In this document: piece by piece, positions 36,223 to 45,083 of the stretch
Numbering within the stretch: position 1 is the first letter of the stretch
How the letters are laid out: each line of letters begins with the position of its first letter
From: JAVBPE01 sp031549865
GTDB lineage: Bacteria > Bacillota_I > Bacilli_A > Acholeplasmatales > Anaeroplasmataceae
Direction: 5' to 3'
Length of the DNA: 64,000 nt
Assembly: GCA_031549865.1 (NCBI GenBank)
Contig: JAVBPE010000014.1
Location: 1-64,000 of the forward strand
Program-made: the position numbers and the translations under genes
The notes under the pieces: generated by a model
The model's input: only the letters and a program-made list of their open reading frames with translations
Databases searched by the model: none
Told to the model about the DNA's origin: nothing

Positions 36223-36477
36223 TTAATTAATTGACTCTTCCTTAATATTTTTTAGAAATTCATAAGGATTATCACAATATTTTCTTGCATTTGAATTCTT
36301 TATTAAATCATTCAAAATGAATTCATTTACTTGATAACATTTATTATTATAAACTATACCAGCATTATGTACATCAATAAATGTTAAAATCTCTGAAACA
36401 ATTTTACTATCCAGGTTTCTCAAATCTAATCTAAATGAAATTTGGCATTCGTCATATTCAAAATGCGATATCTGCAT
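36223..36477 (-). CDS. Small unknown protein
   Basis: This 84-residue acidic protein is unrecognised, with a cysteine-poor alpha/beta profile. The frame is open for 15 codons upstream of the ATG, up to a TAA. The ATG at 36477 has only a weak GATGG before it, so an ATT or other start further up is possible. It ends at the bidirectional terminator. It is probably co-transcribed with the 238-residue gene 54 nt upstream. Small acidic proteins next to RHS loci are often immunity proteins, but there is no direct evidence here. Confidence 0.4.
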   Translation of the reverse strand: MQISHFEYDECQISFRLDLRNLDSKIVSEILTFIDVHNAGIVYNNKCYQVNEFILNDLIKNSNARKYCDNPYEFLKNIKEESIN

Positions 36478-36530
36478 ACAAGTACCATCTATATTTCCAA
36501 GTTGCTCAATCGTACTAATAATTTATTAAA

Positions 36531-37247
36531 TTATTCCATATAAAAATTAATATCATAATCTATAAATAATTTGTTGTATTCCGATAAGTATTGTTGCTCT
36601 TTTATTGTAATGATGTTTTTAGTTTTTTGTTCTAAAAAAACAAAATCATTACCAACCCAGCATTCGCCATTTGGATCTTCTGGGTCATTTTCATTTGAAA
36701 TTGAACAAGTTTCTAAATATGGCACTACTTTAAATGGGTCAGAAAAATCAATTAATATATAAAAATAAGGACTGCCCCAATAACAACCAAATCCTGCCAT
36801 AAAATTATTATTAGGATTATAGAAGACGTCAGTCCATATAAAAGTTTCTCTGCCTTCTTTCATATTCTCTTTAGGATAATAATGGAATTCTTTCATCGTA
36901 TCAAGTTCTAATACGCTATAACCATAGAGTTCACGGTTAAACATTAAATACTTTTTCCCATTACTATGTTTAATAAGTTGACAGAATAATAAGTTCTCAT
37001 ATAAACATTTAAATTCATATATTTGTTTATTGTCGAAAAAAACTTTAACCTTAGATGCTGAAATATGTGCATTTCCTTTTATATTATTAAATTCTTCTTC
37101 AAAATAGTAATATCCATCACCTAAATCTTTTTTTATGGTATCATCATGGATTGAATGTACATTAAATAATTCAACTTCTTTTTCTTTACGATACTTTAAA
37201 TATTCATAAGTGTAAGCGGCATTCCTCATATCCATTTTATAATCCAT
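36531..37247 (-). CDS. Unknown protein, candidate immunity-type
   Basis: This 238-residue acidic protein has many aromatic residues, a central GFGCYWGSPYFYILID segment (about 152-167) and a beta-rich profile. There is no signal peptide or TM helix. I do not recognise a family. It overlaps the end of the preceding gene by 11 nt, so the two are translationally coupled. A cytoplasmic immunity or defence role is suggested only by location near the RHS and DUF4238 genes. Confidence 0.4.
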   Translation of the reverse strand: MDYKMDMRNAAYTYEYLKYRKEKEVELFNVHSIHDDTIKKDLGDGYYYFEEEFNNIKGNAHISASKVKVFFDNKQIYEFKCLYENLLFCQLIKHSNGKKYLMFNRELYGYSVLELDTMKEFHYYPKENMKEGRETFIWTDVFYNPNNNFMAGFGCYWGSPYFYILIDFSDPFKVVPYLETCSISNENDPEDPNGECWVGNDFVFLEQKTKNIITIKEQQYLSEYNKLFIDYDINFYME

Positions 37248-38124
37248 ATTTACACTCCTTTTTACCTTCTACTATTTCGTTTTTCCAATTATTATATTGA
37301 GAATACAATGTTTTTTTATCGGCAAACGAAATATCTAGATCATTATTATAAATATCATACCAAACATCTTTTGTTTTCTTTACAGCTATTTTAGTTTCGT
37401 CATTATTTGTGTGAATACTTATTATGTGGCTTTTATGATTTTCTTTTTGCAGTAGTTCAGCATAAGCATGTAAAACAACTAAATTGAAATAATAATCATC
37501 TAGATTTTTTAAATCATCAAGATCAATCCACTTTCCTTCTTTCAAATAAACAAATCTTATTTGAAAAAAATATGCTTGATAACGAATATAGATATATAAA
37601 TCCTCATAGGTATCGTTTATCATTCTTTTTGCTATTGGTATTATATTTTCATATGATTTTTTCATCTCACTAAAAATATTTTTTATTTCAGGAATTCTAG
37701 AATTTAAATCAGACTTTTCATCAATAAAGAATCTATTAGTTCTTAAAGTTGGGTACTTACAATACTTATAAATATCATAAACAACTAAAGCCGGCAACTC
37801 TTCATTAAACTCATTCGTTGAAAAAGCAATTTCATCGACTAGTCTTCCAAAACTATCAATAGCAGCATTTTTATTACCATAATAAATCGGTACTAACTGC
37901 CAACCAGTTAATGTTATTGCGTGTGGCAATATAATCGATTCATTTATTAAAAGCCATTTTTGAATATCATAATCACTATTCCATTTTGAGCAATCATAAT
38001 AAGCACGAAGAAAAATATCCAAATAATCAAAGCGATCTTTACCAGTAAATAATGCTGGACGTTTAAGGACTAATTTAAATTCATCTCTTAAGTTACCCTC
38101 TCTATTTGGTGTAATTATATTCAT
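37237..38124 (-). CDS. Unknown protein, candidate immunity-type
   Basis: This 295-residue soluble protein opens with a RPALFTGKDRFDYLDIFLRAYYD segment in two parts (RPALFTGKDRFDY at about 22-34). It resembles the RPxLYLG...L..FL.GY signature of small proteins found beside toxin genes in Bacilli. The rest is helical and charged. I cannot assign a family with confidence. It is upstream of and overlaps the 238-residue gene; the two probably act together. GAAAG precedes the ATG. Confidence 0.4.
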   Translation of the reverse strand: MNIITPNREGNLRDEFKLVLKRPALFTGKDRFDYLDIFLRAYYDCSKWNSDYDIQKWLLINESIILPHAITLTGWQLVPIYYGNKNAAIDSFGRLVDEIAFSTNEFNEELPALVVYDIYKYCKYPTLRTNRFFIDEKSDLNSRIPEIKNIFSEMKKSYENIIPIAKRMINDTYEDLYIYIRYQAYFFQIRFVYLKEGKWIDLDDLKNLDDYYFNLVVLHAYAELLQKENHKSHIISIHTNNDETKIAVKKTKDVWYDIYNNDLDISFADKKTLYSQYNNWKNEIVEGKKECKYGL

Positions 38125-38181
38125 AAAATCAACTTTCTTTCTTGTTAAAATTATAACATAAAGATTTATTATTCTATATGG

Positions 38182-39498
38182 TCAAATTTTAACTGTATCT
38201 TTAAATTTTTTTTCTTGTTCCTTCATTCTCAAATAACTATTAATGCATTCCATTTCTTCGTTTGTAGTTCTATATACTTCATTAAAAATCTTTGTAATTT
38301 TAATATATTTATCAGTTATTTTCATTTCATATCCCAAATTCTCTAATTCGTTTATAAGACCAGAGTAATTGTTCAATTTTTTGTTAATAGCAGAATACGT
38401 TATAATGCTTCTCCTAATTCCGCTAGTTTCAGAAAAACCAACAAATTCGTGTATTCTATCAAGGATAAGACAATTTATGTATAGCACATCTTCTAGCTCC
38501 ATTTGACGAATTGGATATATAAAGATATCCTTATCATCAAATTTCCCATATTTTGCTTCTTCGCCATTTATATATTTGTTTCTATTCTTTAAAAACAATT
38601 CTTTATTTTGCAATCCTGACACCCATATATTTGGTTTTGCCAAAACAGAAGTATTTTCATAATCATTTTTATCATAAAGCCTATAGAAAGGATTTATAAG
38701 TGCAATCATTCTATTTTTGGAAATTGTAAATAAATACATGTTTTCGCTCATACACATATTGGAATTTAACAATTGTAAGTATGCATAAAGATTATTAATT
38801 GCTTCCTTTGAATTTTTATTTTTTTCCATTTCTTTAATCAAATAACCTTTTTTAATCACATCATTATTAAATGGCTCTACAAACCTTGTAAATTCATGTT
38901 CAGAAGTCATTCCTTGATCCATAACAACAAATTCTTCTTTACTAGTAGTACTATCCCAAATAGAAATATATCCGACATTAAATGTATAAGCCCAATATAC
39001 TGCTTTTGCTGTTGCTAATGGATGATTAGATATTTCCTCAAGACACTTAGATTCTAAAATACATTTTAAGGTCCTCATCCAGTAATCAAACGGCGTTAAG
39101 GATTCGGTATTCTTTTCTTCAAACTTAAACATATCCTTAACAGTCGTTCTTGTCTTTTCTAAATTATGTTGCATAAACTTTTCGCCATCAGTAGCTCTAA
39201 GCATCGCAAGTAATAAAAATTTTTTTATAAGACGCACTTCTAATCTTGTAAAAATACATTCATTATCTACATTTAATATTTTTTTATTTAGTAAAAGTGC
39301 AAATTCGTTTTCTATTTTTTCATTAAATAAATCTTCAATTTCTAGCGTGTAAAGTTTTTTAATTACAAAAATATCTTCTAGTTTTTGACCGATTTTTAGT
39401 TCTTTAGTCTTTAAATTATAAGTTGATATTTTTTCATTAAATTTTCTTAGCAATAGTCGTGGGACATAATGATTATTTTCTTTTGGCATTTCAAACAC
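38182..39498 (-). CDS. DUF4238 domain protein
   Basis: The N-terminal block ENNHYVPRLLLRKFN (about 7-21) is the defining motif of DUF4238 proteins. A helical central region and a C-terminal region with ISKNRMIALINPF (about 245-257) follow. The family is of unknown function and turns up in accessory and defence islands. The 438-residue length is at the long end of the family. It is the first gene of this minus-strand group. A His/Asn-rich N-terminal motif could be catalytic, but this is untested. Confidence 0.7.
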   Translation of the reverse strand: MFEMPKENNHYVPRLLLRKFNEKISTYNLKTKELKIGQKLEDIFVIKKLYTLEIEDLFNEKIENEFALLLNKKILNVDNECIFTRLEVRLIKKFLLLAMLRATDGEKFMQHNLEKTRTTVKDMFKFEEKNTESLTPFDYWMRTLKCILESKCLEEISNHPLATAKAVYWAYTFNVGYISIWDSTTSKEEFVVMDQGMTSEHEFTRFVEPFNNDVIKKGYLIKEMEKNKNSKEAINNLYAYLQLLNSNMCMSENMYLFTISKNRMIALINPFYRLYDKNDYENTSVLAKPNIWVSGLQNKELFLKNRNKYINGEEAKYGKFDDKDIFIYPIRQMELEDVLYINCLILDRIHEFVGFSETSGIRRSIITYSAINKKLNNYSGLINELENLGYEMKITDKYIKITKIFNEVYRTTNEEMECINSYLRMKEQEKKFKDTVKI

Positions 39499-39574
39499 CT
39501 CTTATGAATATTTTATCATAAAAGGTCGTTTTTCAAAAAGTAATCTTCATTTTAGGTATTATTAGTTCAGAATT

Positions 39575-39963
39575 TTAATTCAATAAATCTATAGTCTTTT
39601 GTTTAGGCTTTCCATACTCACCTTCGTTATAGATCTCTATTCTATCAATCAACTTATAAACCATCTCAGGAGTTAATTCTTCAAAATCTAGATAGTCATT
39701 TATTATTTCTTTTAACATGCTAATTTCAGCTACATAATCTTTTTTATTATCTCGCTCATTGATATACAAGCTATATCTAGATTTCAATTCTTTTTGTTCT
39801 ACTTGATAATCTTTAAGAAGCGATTGGTATGAATCATCATCAATGATTTCGTTGGCGTAATCCTCATAAATCTTTTTAGTAAGTTTAGATAATATATTTA
39901 ATCGCTTTTCTATCTTTTCAAGTTCGAAATCGTAGTTGGTTTCGATTTTATTTGAAATGATTT
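39575..39963 (-). pseudogene. C-terminal remnant of a large serine recombinase
   Basis: The frame is open from an upstream TAA near 39964 to 39575, longer than the ATG/TTG-initiated part. It encodes a coiled-coil segment (FELEKIEKRLNILSKL, then DDDSYQSLLKDYQVEQKELKSRY) and the terminal signature ELTPEMVYKLIDRIEIY...KQKTIDL. These are the coiled-coil and C-terminal end of TndX/TnpX-type large serine recombinases. The catalytic resolvase domain and DNA-binding part are missing, so the gene is dead. It marks the right edge of an integrated element beside truA. Confidence 0.75.
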
Positions 39964-40097
39964 ATCCAGGATAAGCAAATAAATTTATTAAAAATTATTT
40001 AGTCGATTCATTAACTTTGGAGGTAAATCAGACTAGAAATAGCGAAAGGTTAATGAAAATAATAATTTTATAACAATTAAAGGTTTCAGGGCAAAGT

Positions 40098-40137
40098 AAA
40101 AGGCATGACCCAAAATCAATTTGGAAATCATGCCTTT
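40098..40137 (-). terminator. Terminator of the ecf-truA operon
   Basis: A long hairpin AAAGGCATGA...TCATGCCTTT with an inner CCAAA/TTTGG pair (40098-40137) is followed on minus by TTTTACTTTG. Between 39964 and 40097 I see no gene. Confidence 0.7.
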
Positions 40138-40201
40138 ATATTACTTTCAATTATTTTACTACTTTGGACTGTTCACTTGGCTATATTCTTTTAAATACAT
40201 T

Positions 40202-40930
40202 CTATTCATAATATACTTTATATAAATATAATCCACACCCTGGGGCAATCTTATGAGATATTTTGGGGTCATGGCTTTCTAAAACATCTAATATTTTAGT
40301 TTCTAATTCTTTTTGTAAAGATATTTCTATAAGTAGTCCCATCATTCTTCTAATTTGATATTTTAAAAATGAGCTGCCGATAAATATAATTTCAATATAA
40401 TCGTCAAATTTATTTATATTTATTTCATATATAGTTTTTACAAAATCTTTCCTCTTATCAACCTTAGCACTACAAAAGCCTTCAAAATTATGCGTACCTA
40501 TTAATAACTTAGAAGCACTTGATAATAATTCTAAATTCAAATTAGGTACAAAATGCATATAATTTCTTCTAAATACATTAGGTGAAGTTGATATATAATA
40601 ACGATACTCTTTCCTTAAAGCCGAAAAACGAGAATGAAAGTTTATATCAACAATTTCGACATCAATTATTCTTATATCATTTGGTAAATATGAATTCAAT
40701 GCACGTTTAAAACCATAAGCAGTAATATTTTTTTCTGTATCAAAATGAAAAACTTGGCCAACTGCATGAACGTATCTATCTGTTCTTCCAGATGGATAGA
40801 TTTTATTTTTTTCACTAGTTATCTTATTTAAGGCTTTAGAAATCTCAAGTTCAATAGTTTTTTCTTCATTTTGAATCTGAAATCCATTATAATCTGTCCC
40901 ATCATATGAAACAATGCATTTCACTCTCAT
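40202..40930 (-). CDS. truA: tRNA pseudouridine(38-40) synthase
   Basis: TruA isomerises uridines 38-40 in the anticodon arm. The catalytic Asp is in the SGRTDRYVHAVGQV block (about 47-60), with HFDTE and FHSRFSAL blocks following; 242 residues is normal. It overlaps the end of ecfT by four bases. In many Bacilli rplM-rpsI follow truA; here the recombinase remnant and the RHS island follow instead. Confidence 0.95.
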   Translation of the reverse strand: MRVKCIVSYDGTDYNGFQIQNEEKTIELEISKALNKITSEKNKIYPSGRTDRYVHAVGQVFHFDTEKNITAYGFKRALNSYLPNDIRIIDVEIVDINFHSRFSALRKEYRYYISTSPNVFRRNYMHFVPNLNLELLSSASKLLIGTHNFEGFCSAKVDKRKDFVKTIYEININKFDDYIEIIFIGSSFLKYQIRRMMGLLIEISLQKELETKILDVLESHDPKISHKIAPGCGLYLYKVYYE

Positions 40931-41910
40931 AATAAACCTACAAAACCAAAATTAGACCAAATAATAATTGCAAATAAAATAATAACACTAATTAAACAAA
41001 TAAAATCGATAGATTTTAATTTAAGTAAATCAATTCTAGTTCGAGGCGCATCAATAATATATCCACGTGCTTCCATTGCATATGCTAAATCCTCAGCACG
41101 TTTAAATGAAACTACAAACATTGGAACTAATAACGAGATAATTTGTTTGACTTTATCTTTTAGACTTCCTTCTGAAAAGTCTACTCCGCGCGATGCTTGT
41201 GCTTTCATTATTTTATTTGTTTCTTCTAATAATGTCGGTATGAATCTTAGAGTTAAAGAAAGCGTCATCGAAATAACTCCAACTGGAACCTTAATAACCT
41301 TAAGAGGTGATAATACCGCACTTAAGCCATTATTTATCTCTGTCGACATTGTTGTAAAAGTAAGAAGAGAGGTTATTCCAATCATTAGTATAATTCTAAC
41401 AAAAATAAATACACCTTTTATCAATCCTACTTCATAAACATTTAATGAATAATCTATAAATGTTAATGTATTAAAATGACACAAATATTGAACTAAAAAC
41501 AAACTCAGTAACATTAAAATCATATATAACAATTTAAAAGGAATTAATTTTTTAGTTATATAATAAAATACTATTATGCCAATACATATTAGCATTTGAT
41601 ATAAACCAAATTGAAAATCAAAAATAATTAATGGTGCTTCTTCAGAAGTAGTAAATATAAGTTGAAGAACAAATGTAAAAATTAATAAGAATAGAACCGG
41701 TTTCAATCCTTTAATCATTTTTAAAAATGGGATTCTTGTCGTCAAAAATATAACGACAAAAACACCTAAGGCGATAAGCATCCCTGTTATATTAGGAATT
41801 AAGAATATTAAAACAACTAATAATATTGTTAAGATAATCTTCATACGAGGATCAACTTTATATATCCAGCTATTTCCTTTAACATATTGACCAATTGTAA
41901 TATTATTCAT
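40927..41910 (-). CDS. ecfT: ECF transporter transmembrane subunit EcfT
   Basis: EcfT is the scaffold that couples ATPases EcfA1/A2 to interchangeable vitamin-binding S components. This version of 327 residues has about seven hydrophobic segments, slightly more than the usual ~265 residues. It has both Ala-Arg-Gly coupling motifs, AQASRGVDF and AMEARGYI. No S component is encoded in the window, so it is a shared (group II) module. It overlaps ecfA2 by 8 nt. Confidence 0.93.
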   Translation of the reverse strand: MNNITIGQYVKGNSWIYKVDPRMKIILTILLVVLIFLIPNITGMLIALGVFVVIFLTTRIPFLKMIKGLKPVLFLLIFTFVLQLIFTTSEEAPLIIFDFQFGLYQMLICIGIIVFYYITKKLIPFKLLYMILMLLSLFLVQYLCHFNTLTFIDYSLNVYEVGLIKGVFIFVRIILMIGITSLLTFTTMSTEINNGLSAVLSPLKVIKVPVGVISMTLSLTLRFIPTLLEETNKIMKAQASRGVDFSEGSLKDKVKQIISLLVPMFVVSFKRAEDLAYAMEARGYIIDAPRTRIDLLKLKSIDFICLISVIILFAIIIWSNFGFVGLL

Positions 41911-42769
41911 TAATCTTACCTCCTTTTAAAGAGATAAGTAACTCTTGTTCGTCTTTAATATCATAACTTAACTTCAAATTATTCTTTTCATTCAAGTAAT
42001 CAATTATATTTAATATATCTGGCTTTAACAAATGACATTCTTTATATTTATGAGTTTCAAATAAATCAAATTTATTCCCATCATAAATGATGTTACCTTT
42101 ATCCATCGCGACTATACGCGTTGCATATTTGTATACTATATTCATATCATGAGTTATCATAATAATCGTTTTATGAAATTCTTTATGTATTTGACCAAAC
42201 ATTTCCATAATTTCTAAGGCCCCCTTAGGATCAAGTCCCCTAGTTGGCTCATCAAGTACTAATATATCTGGCTCATAAGCTAAAATGCCTGCAATTGCAA
42301 CCTTTCTCATTTCTCCACCACTTAAATTAAATGGTGATTTCAAAAACCATGACTCATCAATATGTAAGATTTTTGCCACTTCTTTTGCACGAGCTAATGC
42401 TTCTTCTTCTTTATATCCAAATATTTTTGGGGCAAACATTATATCTTTTAAAACAGTTTCTTCAAATAATTGATATTCTGGAAACTGAAATACAAATCCA
42501 ACCCTTCTTCTCACTGGTTTAAGTTTAGGATTTTTTCTTTTTTTCGATGTAATTATGCTTTCAAAAATATTTATTGTTCCACTTGTTGGTAACAATAACC
42601 CATTAGTATGTTGTACTAACGTTGATTTTCCACTACCAGTTTTTCCAACTACCATTATAAATTCATCCTTGGCATCAATATCTAAATTTATATTTGTAAT
42701 TGCATCAATATGATCATTTTTTACTGCACCCAAATATGAGTGATTTAATTCTTTAAATGATATTCCCAT
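41903..42769 (-). CDS. ecfA2: ECF transporter ATPase EcfA2
   Basis: ATPase of the group II ECF complex. Walker A GKTGSGKST (about 42-50), signature LSGGEMRK, Walker B ILVLDEPTRGLDP and the switch histidine (ITHDM) are all intact; 288 residues. Its start overlaps the end of ecfA1 by 25 nt. Together with EcfA1 it powers vitamin or metal uptake. Confidence 0.95.
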   Translation of the reverse strand: MGISFKELNHSYLGAVKNDHIDAITNINLDIDAKDEFIMVVGKTGSGKSTLVQHTNGLLLPTSGTINIFESIITSKKRKNPKLKPVRRRVGFVFQFPEYQLFEETVLKDIMFAPKIFGYKEEEALARAKEVAKILHIDESWFLKSPFNLSGGEMRKVAIAGILAYEPDILVLDEPTRGLDPKGALEIMEMFGQIHKEFHKTIIMITHDMNIVYKYATRIVAMDKGNIIYDGNKFDLFETHKYKECHLLKPDILNIIDYLNEKNNLKLSYDIKDEQELLISLKGGKINE

Positions 42770-43557
42770 AATGTATTAATTAATTCCTTATTATTTTTTA
42801 GCTCATCATCTTTTGATGCCATCGTAAAGACTTTAAGTGGAAAAGGCATGTCCAAATTTGAACTTAACAATAAGTCTTGTTCCATAAATATTTCGTTTGG
42901 AGTACCTTCTTTTATTATTTTTCCTTCTTTTAAGACAATGATTCTATCGGATAGATTTGCAAGTTTTAAATCATGCGTAATTGTAATTATTGTTTTATTA
43001 TAAACATTTTTTAATTCTTTAATTAAATTGATGATATCTTTTGACCCTTCTGGATCTAACATTGAAGTTGCTTCATCTAATATTATATAACGGCAATCTA
43101 ACGCCATTATTCCAGCAATTGCAACTCGTTGTTTTTGACCACCCGATAACGTTTGTGGTTCACGCTCTAAACATTCATACATACCGACTTTCTTTGTATA
43201 TGTATCAATAAGTTCCAACATCTTTTCTCTTTTTACGTTATGGTTTTCTAGTCCAAAAGCAATATCGTATTTAACATTAACCCCAACAAATTGATTATCA
43301 GGATTTTGAAATACTATTCCAACTTCTTTTCTTACATCATCGACAGTATCCACTGTTAGTTTTGTATCATCATAAAAAATATCACCTTTTTGGGCTTCTA
43401 ATAGTCCAACTAAAAGTTTAGAAATAGTTGACTTACCACTACCATTGTGACCTATTATCGATATCCACTCATGATCATTAATATCAAATGATATATCATC
43501 AAGTGCTAAATCATCTTTTGTATAACTAAACGATAAATTCTTTATACTAATCATCAT
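42745..43557 (-). CDS. ecfA1: ECF transporter ATPase EcfA1
   Basis: First ATPase of the ECF pair: Walker A GHNGSGKST (about 36-44), Q-loop VFQNPDNQ (characteristic of EcfA1), LSGGQKQRVA, YIILDEATSMLDP and ITHDL. It is 270 residues. A minus-strand extended -10 (TGCTATAAT, 43582-43590) lies 25-33 nt upstream. In most Bacillota this gene directly follows rplQ; here some 7 kb of accessory genes lie between. Confidence 0.95.
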   Translation of the reverse strand: MMISIKNLSFSYTKDDLALDDISFDINDHEWISIIGHNGSGKSTISKLLVGLLEAQKGDIFYDDTKLTVDTVDDVRKEVGIVFQNPDNQFVGVNVKYDIAFGLENHNVKREKMLELIDTYTKKVGMYECLEREPQTLSGGQKQRVAIAGIMALDCRYIILDEATSMLDPEGSKDIINLIKELKNVYNKTIITITHDLKLANLSDRIIVLKEGKIIKEGTPNEIFMEQDLLLSSNLDMPFPLKVFTMASKDDELKNNKELINTLWEYHLKN

Positions 43558-43581
43558 CTCAACTCCTAACTACATTATACT

Positions 43582-43590
43582 ATTATAGCA
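43582..43590 (-). promoter_or_regulatory. Extended -10 promoter of ecfA1-ecfA2-ecfT-truA
   Basis: TGCTATAAT on the minus strand, with only a weak -35 (TGATAA) at 17 bp. Confidence 0.55.
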
Positions 43591-43635
43591 TAATTTTAAT
43601 TATATTATCAGTTTACTATATAAATTTAAGTGAAA

Positions 43636-43665
43636 ATAAAGAAATCCCTTATCATAGGAATTTCT
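43636..43665 (-). terminator. Terminator after the small lipoprotein gene
   Basis: AGAAATTCC/GGGATTTCT stem (43640-43648 with 43657-43665), with TTATTTTC downstream on the minus strand. Confidence 0.65.
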
Positions 43666-43674
43666 CTATAAACA

Positions 43675-44088
43675 CTAATTTTTATTATCTTGATATAATT
43701 TGTTTAATTTTTCTTTTAAATTATCTTCTAAGTGTGAATACGTTTTGCCATTTACTAAAAGTTGATATTCCATAATTCTATATGACTCATTATCTTCATA
43801 ATAAATTATAAAAACCGGGTACATAAATCCTGGTGGAATCTCAGTTTCTTTTGTTACTTTATAGGTTCTTTCTAATAATATATTTATTATTTCGTTGCAA
43901 TCTGCTTCCTCACTAATTGTTACAAATAGTTCTTCGCCGTTATTATCATTGTAAATTTCTATATATAAAGGATTTTCTCTTACCGCATCATATTCTTTAA
44001 AATCCTTAATCTTGTAAGTTTTATTCATAGAACATGAACTGATAAATAAAGCTAAAACGCTCATTAGAAATATTGTTATTTTTTTCAT
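43675..44088 (-). CDS. Small putative lipoprotein
   Basis: It has an N-terminal hydrophobic signal (about 3-17) ending in a lipobox-like FISSC with the lipidated Cys near residue 19. A soluble domain of about 115 residues follows, rich in Glu, Asn and Tyr (FVTISEEADCNEIINILLE). There is no recognised family. It is monocistronic, between two terminators, so independently expressed. It is probably anchored to the outer face of the membrane. Confidence 0.6.
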   Translation of the reverse strand: MKKITIFLMSVLALFISSCSMNKTYKIKDFKEYDAVRENPLYIEIYNDNNGEELFVTISEEADCNEIINILLERTYKVTKETEIPPGFMYPVFIIYYEDNESYRIMEYQLLVNGKTYSHLEDNLKEKLNKLYQDNKN

Positions 44089-44176
44089 ATATCCCCCTTT
44101 TATTAACTTATAAAGTTAATTATGATTAAATGATATCACGTTCTTTATAAATCGTCAACTTTATATAATCAATATA

Positions 44177-44202
44177 AAAGTGATCCAATTTAGAATCACT
44201 TT
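44177..44202 (-). terminator. Terminator of the PadR-HAAS-DUF4097 operon
   Basis: AAAGTGAT/ATCACTTT stem (44177-44184 with 44195-44202), followed on minus by TATATTG; it starts 9 nt after the stop codon. Confidence 0.7.
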
Positions 44203-44210
44203 ATATATTT

Positions 44211-45083
44211 TTATTCTATTATAAATTCAATTTTTATATTACCTGTTACTATACTAGCACTTATAGAACTTGCTGTAGTTCCTTTTTGATTTCCAATATT
44301 CGAATTACCTGTTGTCTTATTTATAGAAATATTATATTCTTCTTTAATGCCTTTAATGCTCCCTTTAATATTTCCTGTTACGGCATTAAAAGTTATATCG
44401 CTTGATTCTAAAGATGTAAAATGAAGATTTCCGGTTGTACTTTTTGCATTTATTATATTTGAAATTACATTTGTCAAATTAATATTTCCAGTAATCGTTT
44501 TTGAAGTTAATTCTTCAATATTCGAATTTGAAACAATAAGGTTTCCGGTTGTAACATTTAAATCTGCCTTTTTTATTTCTGCATTTGCAACTTCAATATT
44601 TCCTGTTACTATAGAAAGATCTAGTTCATTAACCATAACATTATTTAATTTAAAAGTTCCTGCAATATTCTTTATTTCCATTTTTTCATATTCTTTATTT
44701 GGTAAGTTAATAACAATATCATTATTAATATAAGTCATTGTTCTTTTAAAATCGATATGATAAACAAATCCATTTTCTTCAGAAATATTTTGAGTAACAA
44801 TTATTTTATTATCTTCAATTGTTATAATATAAACATTTTCTTCAATTGATTTATGTGTAATGCTTATTTCTTCTTGTTCAACAATATTAACTATTATATC
44901 ACCGTAAACCATATCAACTTTAAGCTCATTTATATTAATTGCTTCAAATGTTTTTGTTTCTTCTATTATTTCATAACCATAAGCTTTAAAATCAAAATTT
45001 ACCATTGAAAATGATATTATTCCAATTACAAATGCAGCAACTAAGCATAAACTACCGATTACATATATCGCTTTTGATTTCAT
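44211..45083 (-). CDS. DUF4097 putative adhesin-like beta-helix protein
   Basis: It has an N-terminal TM helix (about 7-29), then a long beta-repeat region in which short TGNI/TGNL turns recur every 15-20 residues (e.g. SIVTGNIEVANA, TTGNLIVSNS, AVTGNIKGS). This is the DUF4097 beta-solenoid seen in envelope proteins often placed next to HAAS and PadR genes. It is 290 residues. The start overlaps the stop of the HAAS gene by one base. A role in envelope-stress or surface monitoring is suggested by family context, not shown. Confidence 0.8.
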   Translation of the reverse strand: MKSKAIYVIGSLCLVAAFVIGIISFSMVNFDFKAYGYEIIEETKTFEAININELKVDMVYGDIIVNIVEQEEISITHKSIEENVYIITIEDNKIIVTQNISEENGFVYHIDFKRTMTYINNDIVINLPNKEYEKMEIKNIAGTFKLNNVMVNELDLSIVTGNIEVANAEIKKADLNVTTGNLIVSNSNIEELTSKTITGNINLTNVISNIINAKSTTGNLHFTSLESSDITFNAVTGNIKGSIKGIKEEYNISINKTTGNSNIGNQKGTTASSISASIVTGNIKIEFIIE

